Assembly: GCA_026389635.1 (NCBI GenBank)
Contig: JAPLHM010000297.1
Span: 1 to 6,011, forward strand
Source of the DNA: Chloroflexota bacterium
GTDB taxonomy: Bacteria > Chloroflexota > Dehalococcoidia > GIF9 > UBA5629
DNA length: 6,011 bases
Direction: 5' to 3'
Made by a program: the position numbers and the translations under genes. Shown here piece after piece: positions 5,132 through 6,011 of this stretch (within the stretch, counting starts at the first letter, position 1; every line of letters starts with the position of its first letter). The notes below the pieces were generated by a model. It was not told where the DNA came from and ran no database searches. It was given only the letters and a program-made list of their open reading frames with translations.

Positions 5132-6011
5132 AAGTGGTCTTTCTTTGCGGGGGCGTGGGCAAAAGGATGTTCCCTATCACGGAGGACAAGTTCCTGCTTG
5201 ATTTCATGGGAAAGCCGCTGTTGGAGCACCAGGTGGCACTGGCCGGCAAAGCCGGGCTGCATGATTTTGTCATCGTGGGGAACCCGGGCAATATCCAGCG
5301 CATAAAACAGATAGCAGGGGCCATAAGCGGGGCTAAATTTGAATTCGTGGTCCAGTCCCAGCCCCTGGGCATAGCCGACGCCCTGAAATCCGCTGCCCCC
5401 ATCCTCGACAGCTCGGTTCTAATAGTCAACCCCAACGATGTTTTCGATGGCGCTGCTTACCACGCTCTGCTGGACGCCTACCATAGCCAGGCTGCCTCGT
5501 CCTACATTATCGGGTACGAGGTCCAGCAGTATTTCCCGGGGGGATACCTGGCGGTGAACGGGGAAAACGAGCTGACACGCATAGTGGAAAAACCAGAACC
5601 CGGCACTGAGCCCAGCAACCTGGTCAATATCCTCCTGCACCTGCACGCTGACATACATAAACTGTTTGAGTACATAGATATCGTCAGGACCACTCGGGAT
5701 GACGTCTATGAGTGTGCCATGGACGGCATGGTCAGACACGCCTTTAAGATCAAGGTGGTACGCTACGACGGCTTCTGGGCCCCTATCAAATACCCCTGGC
5801 ATATCTTCGACGTAGTCAGACATTTCCTCGACGCATCGGTTGGAAAGATCGACCCGTCGCTCTCCATATCGGAGGGGGCCACGGTAGCCGGCAAGGTAAC
5901 AATAGGAAAAAACGTGCGCATACTCGAGAACGCGGTGGTGCGCGGGCCGGTTTACATCGGTCCCAACACGCTGATAGGAAACGGCGCACTGGTCAGGGAA
6001 TACAGCCATAT
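5128..6011 (+). CDS. Sugar-1-phosphate nucleotidylyltransferase with C-terminal left-handed beta-helix (GlmU/RmlA-like, COG1208; partial)
   Basis: Cytoplasmic enzyme expected to join a sugar 1-phosphate to an NTP, releasing pyrophosphate; 294 complete codons are visible and the C-terminus is off the right edge. The N-terminal Rossmann-like domain shows the nucleotide loop LCGGVGKRMFPIT (6-18) with Lys21, QPLGIADAL (78-86), the metal-site segment NPNDVFD (101-107) with Asp104, VEKPEPG (153-159), and a closing FWAPIKYPWHIFDVV (216-230). From about 243 onward, hexapeptide-repeat turns appear (VTIGKN, VYIGPN, TLIGNG), the start of a left-handed beta-helix. Canonical relatives read L(A/S)GGxGTRLxPLT and have GD at the metal site, so several positions are unusual here. 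Coupled to the upstream mutase by a 4-bp overlap, it probably uses that enzyme's product; UDP-GlcNAc formation is favoured, with dTDP/UDP-glucose or GDP-mannose as alternatives. Whether the helix carries an acetyltransferase site cannot be judged from the visible part. Confidence 0.9.
   Translation, partial: MKVVFLCGGVGKRMFPITEDKFLLDFMGKPLLEHQVALAGKAGLHDFVIVGNPGNIQRIKQIAGAISGAKFEFVVQSQPLGIADALKSAAPILDSSVLIVNPNDVFDGAAYHALLDAYHSQAASSYIIGYEVQQYFPGGYLAVNGENELTRIVEKPEPGTEPSNLVNILLHLHADIHKLFEYIDIVRTTRDDVYECAMDGMVRHAFKIKVVRYDGFWAPIKYPWHIFDVVRHFLDASVGKIDPSLSISEGATVAGKVTIGKNVRILENAVVRGPVYIGPNTLIGNGALVREYSH

Noticed and set aside
5419..6009. Open frame of 196 codons on the minus strand antisense to the nucleotidylyltransferase.
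   Set aside because: It overlaps a strongly supported coding region and has no recognisable motif.

Overview
The window holds parts of two divergently oriented operons separated by a 422-bp intergenic region (3348-3769). The left half, on the minus strand, encodes a branched-chain-amino-acid-type (HAAT family) ABC importer in the order substrate-binding protein (1980-3347), permease livH (901-1773), permease livM (1-900, running off the left edge). The ATPase genes (livG/livF type) are not in view and would be expected just beyond the left edge. The right half, on the plus strand, encodes an alpha-D-phosphohexomutase of the phosphoglucosamine/phosphomannomutase family (3770-5131), translationally coupled by an ATGA overlap to a sugar-1-phosphate nucleotidylyltransferase with a left-handed beta-helix tail (5128-6011, cut by the right edge).

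The organism looks bacterial: there are Shine-Dalgarno sequences before most genes and a sigma-70-like TTGACA-N17-TACCAT promoter before the mutase. The mutase and the nucleotidylyltransferase are both of the COG1109/COG1208 type that is common in archaea and also found in some deep-branching bacteria. From overall resemblance I would guess a Chloroflexota (Dehalococcoidia-like) genome, but this is recollection-based inference and weakly held.

Layout. 1-900 livM (partial) abuts 901-1773 livH without a gap. 1774-1979 is a 206-bp intercistronic spacer with a strong GC-rich stem-loop close to the binding-protein stop and a perfect TATAAT close to livH, which would allow the binding protein and the permeases to be expressed at different levels. 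1980-3347 is the binding protein, with an export signal and an unusual Pro/Ala-rich C-terminus. 3348-3769 is non-coding as far as I can tell; its binding-protein side holds several inverted repeats and a possible long mRNA leader, and its mutase side holds a GC-rich hairpin and a good promoter. 3770-6011 is the sugar-nucleotide operon.

Functionally, the left operon takes up amino acids or related small carboxylate/amide solutes; its exact ligand cannot be read from the sequence. The right operon probably converts a hexose(amine)-6-phosphate to the 1-phosphate and then to an NDP-sugar for cell-envelope glycans. UDP-GlcNAc synthesis is the leading guess; GDP-mannose or dTDP/UDP-glucose are alternatives. 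Nothing suggests the two operons are functionally linked. I see no mobile element, CRISPR array, tRNA or rRNA. The most interesting points are the non-canonical active-site motifs in both sugar enzymes and the structured non-coding DNA around the binding-protein gene.
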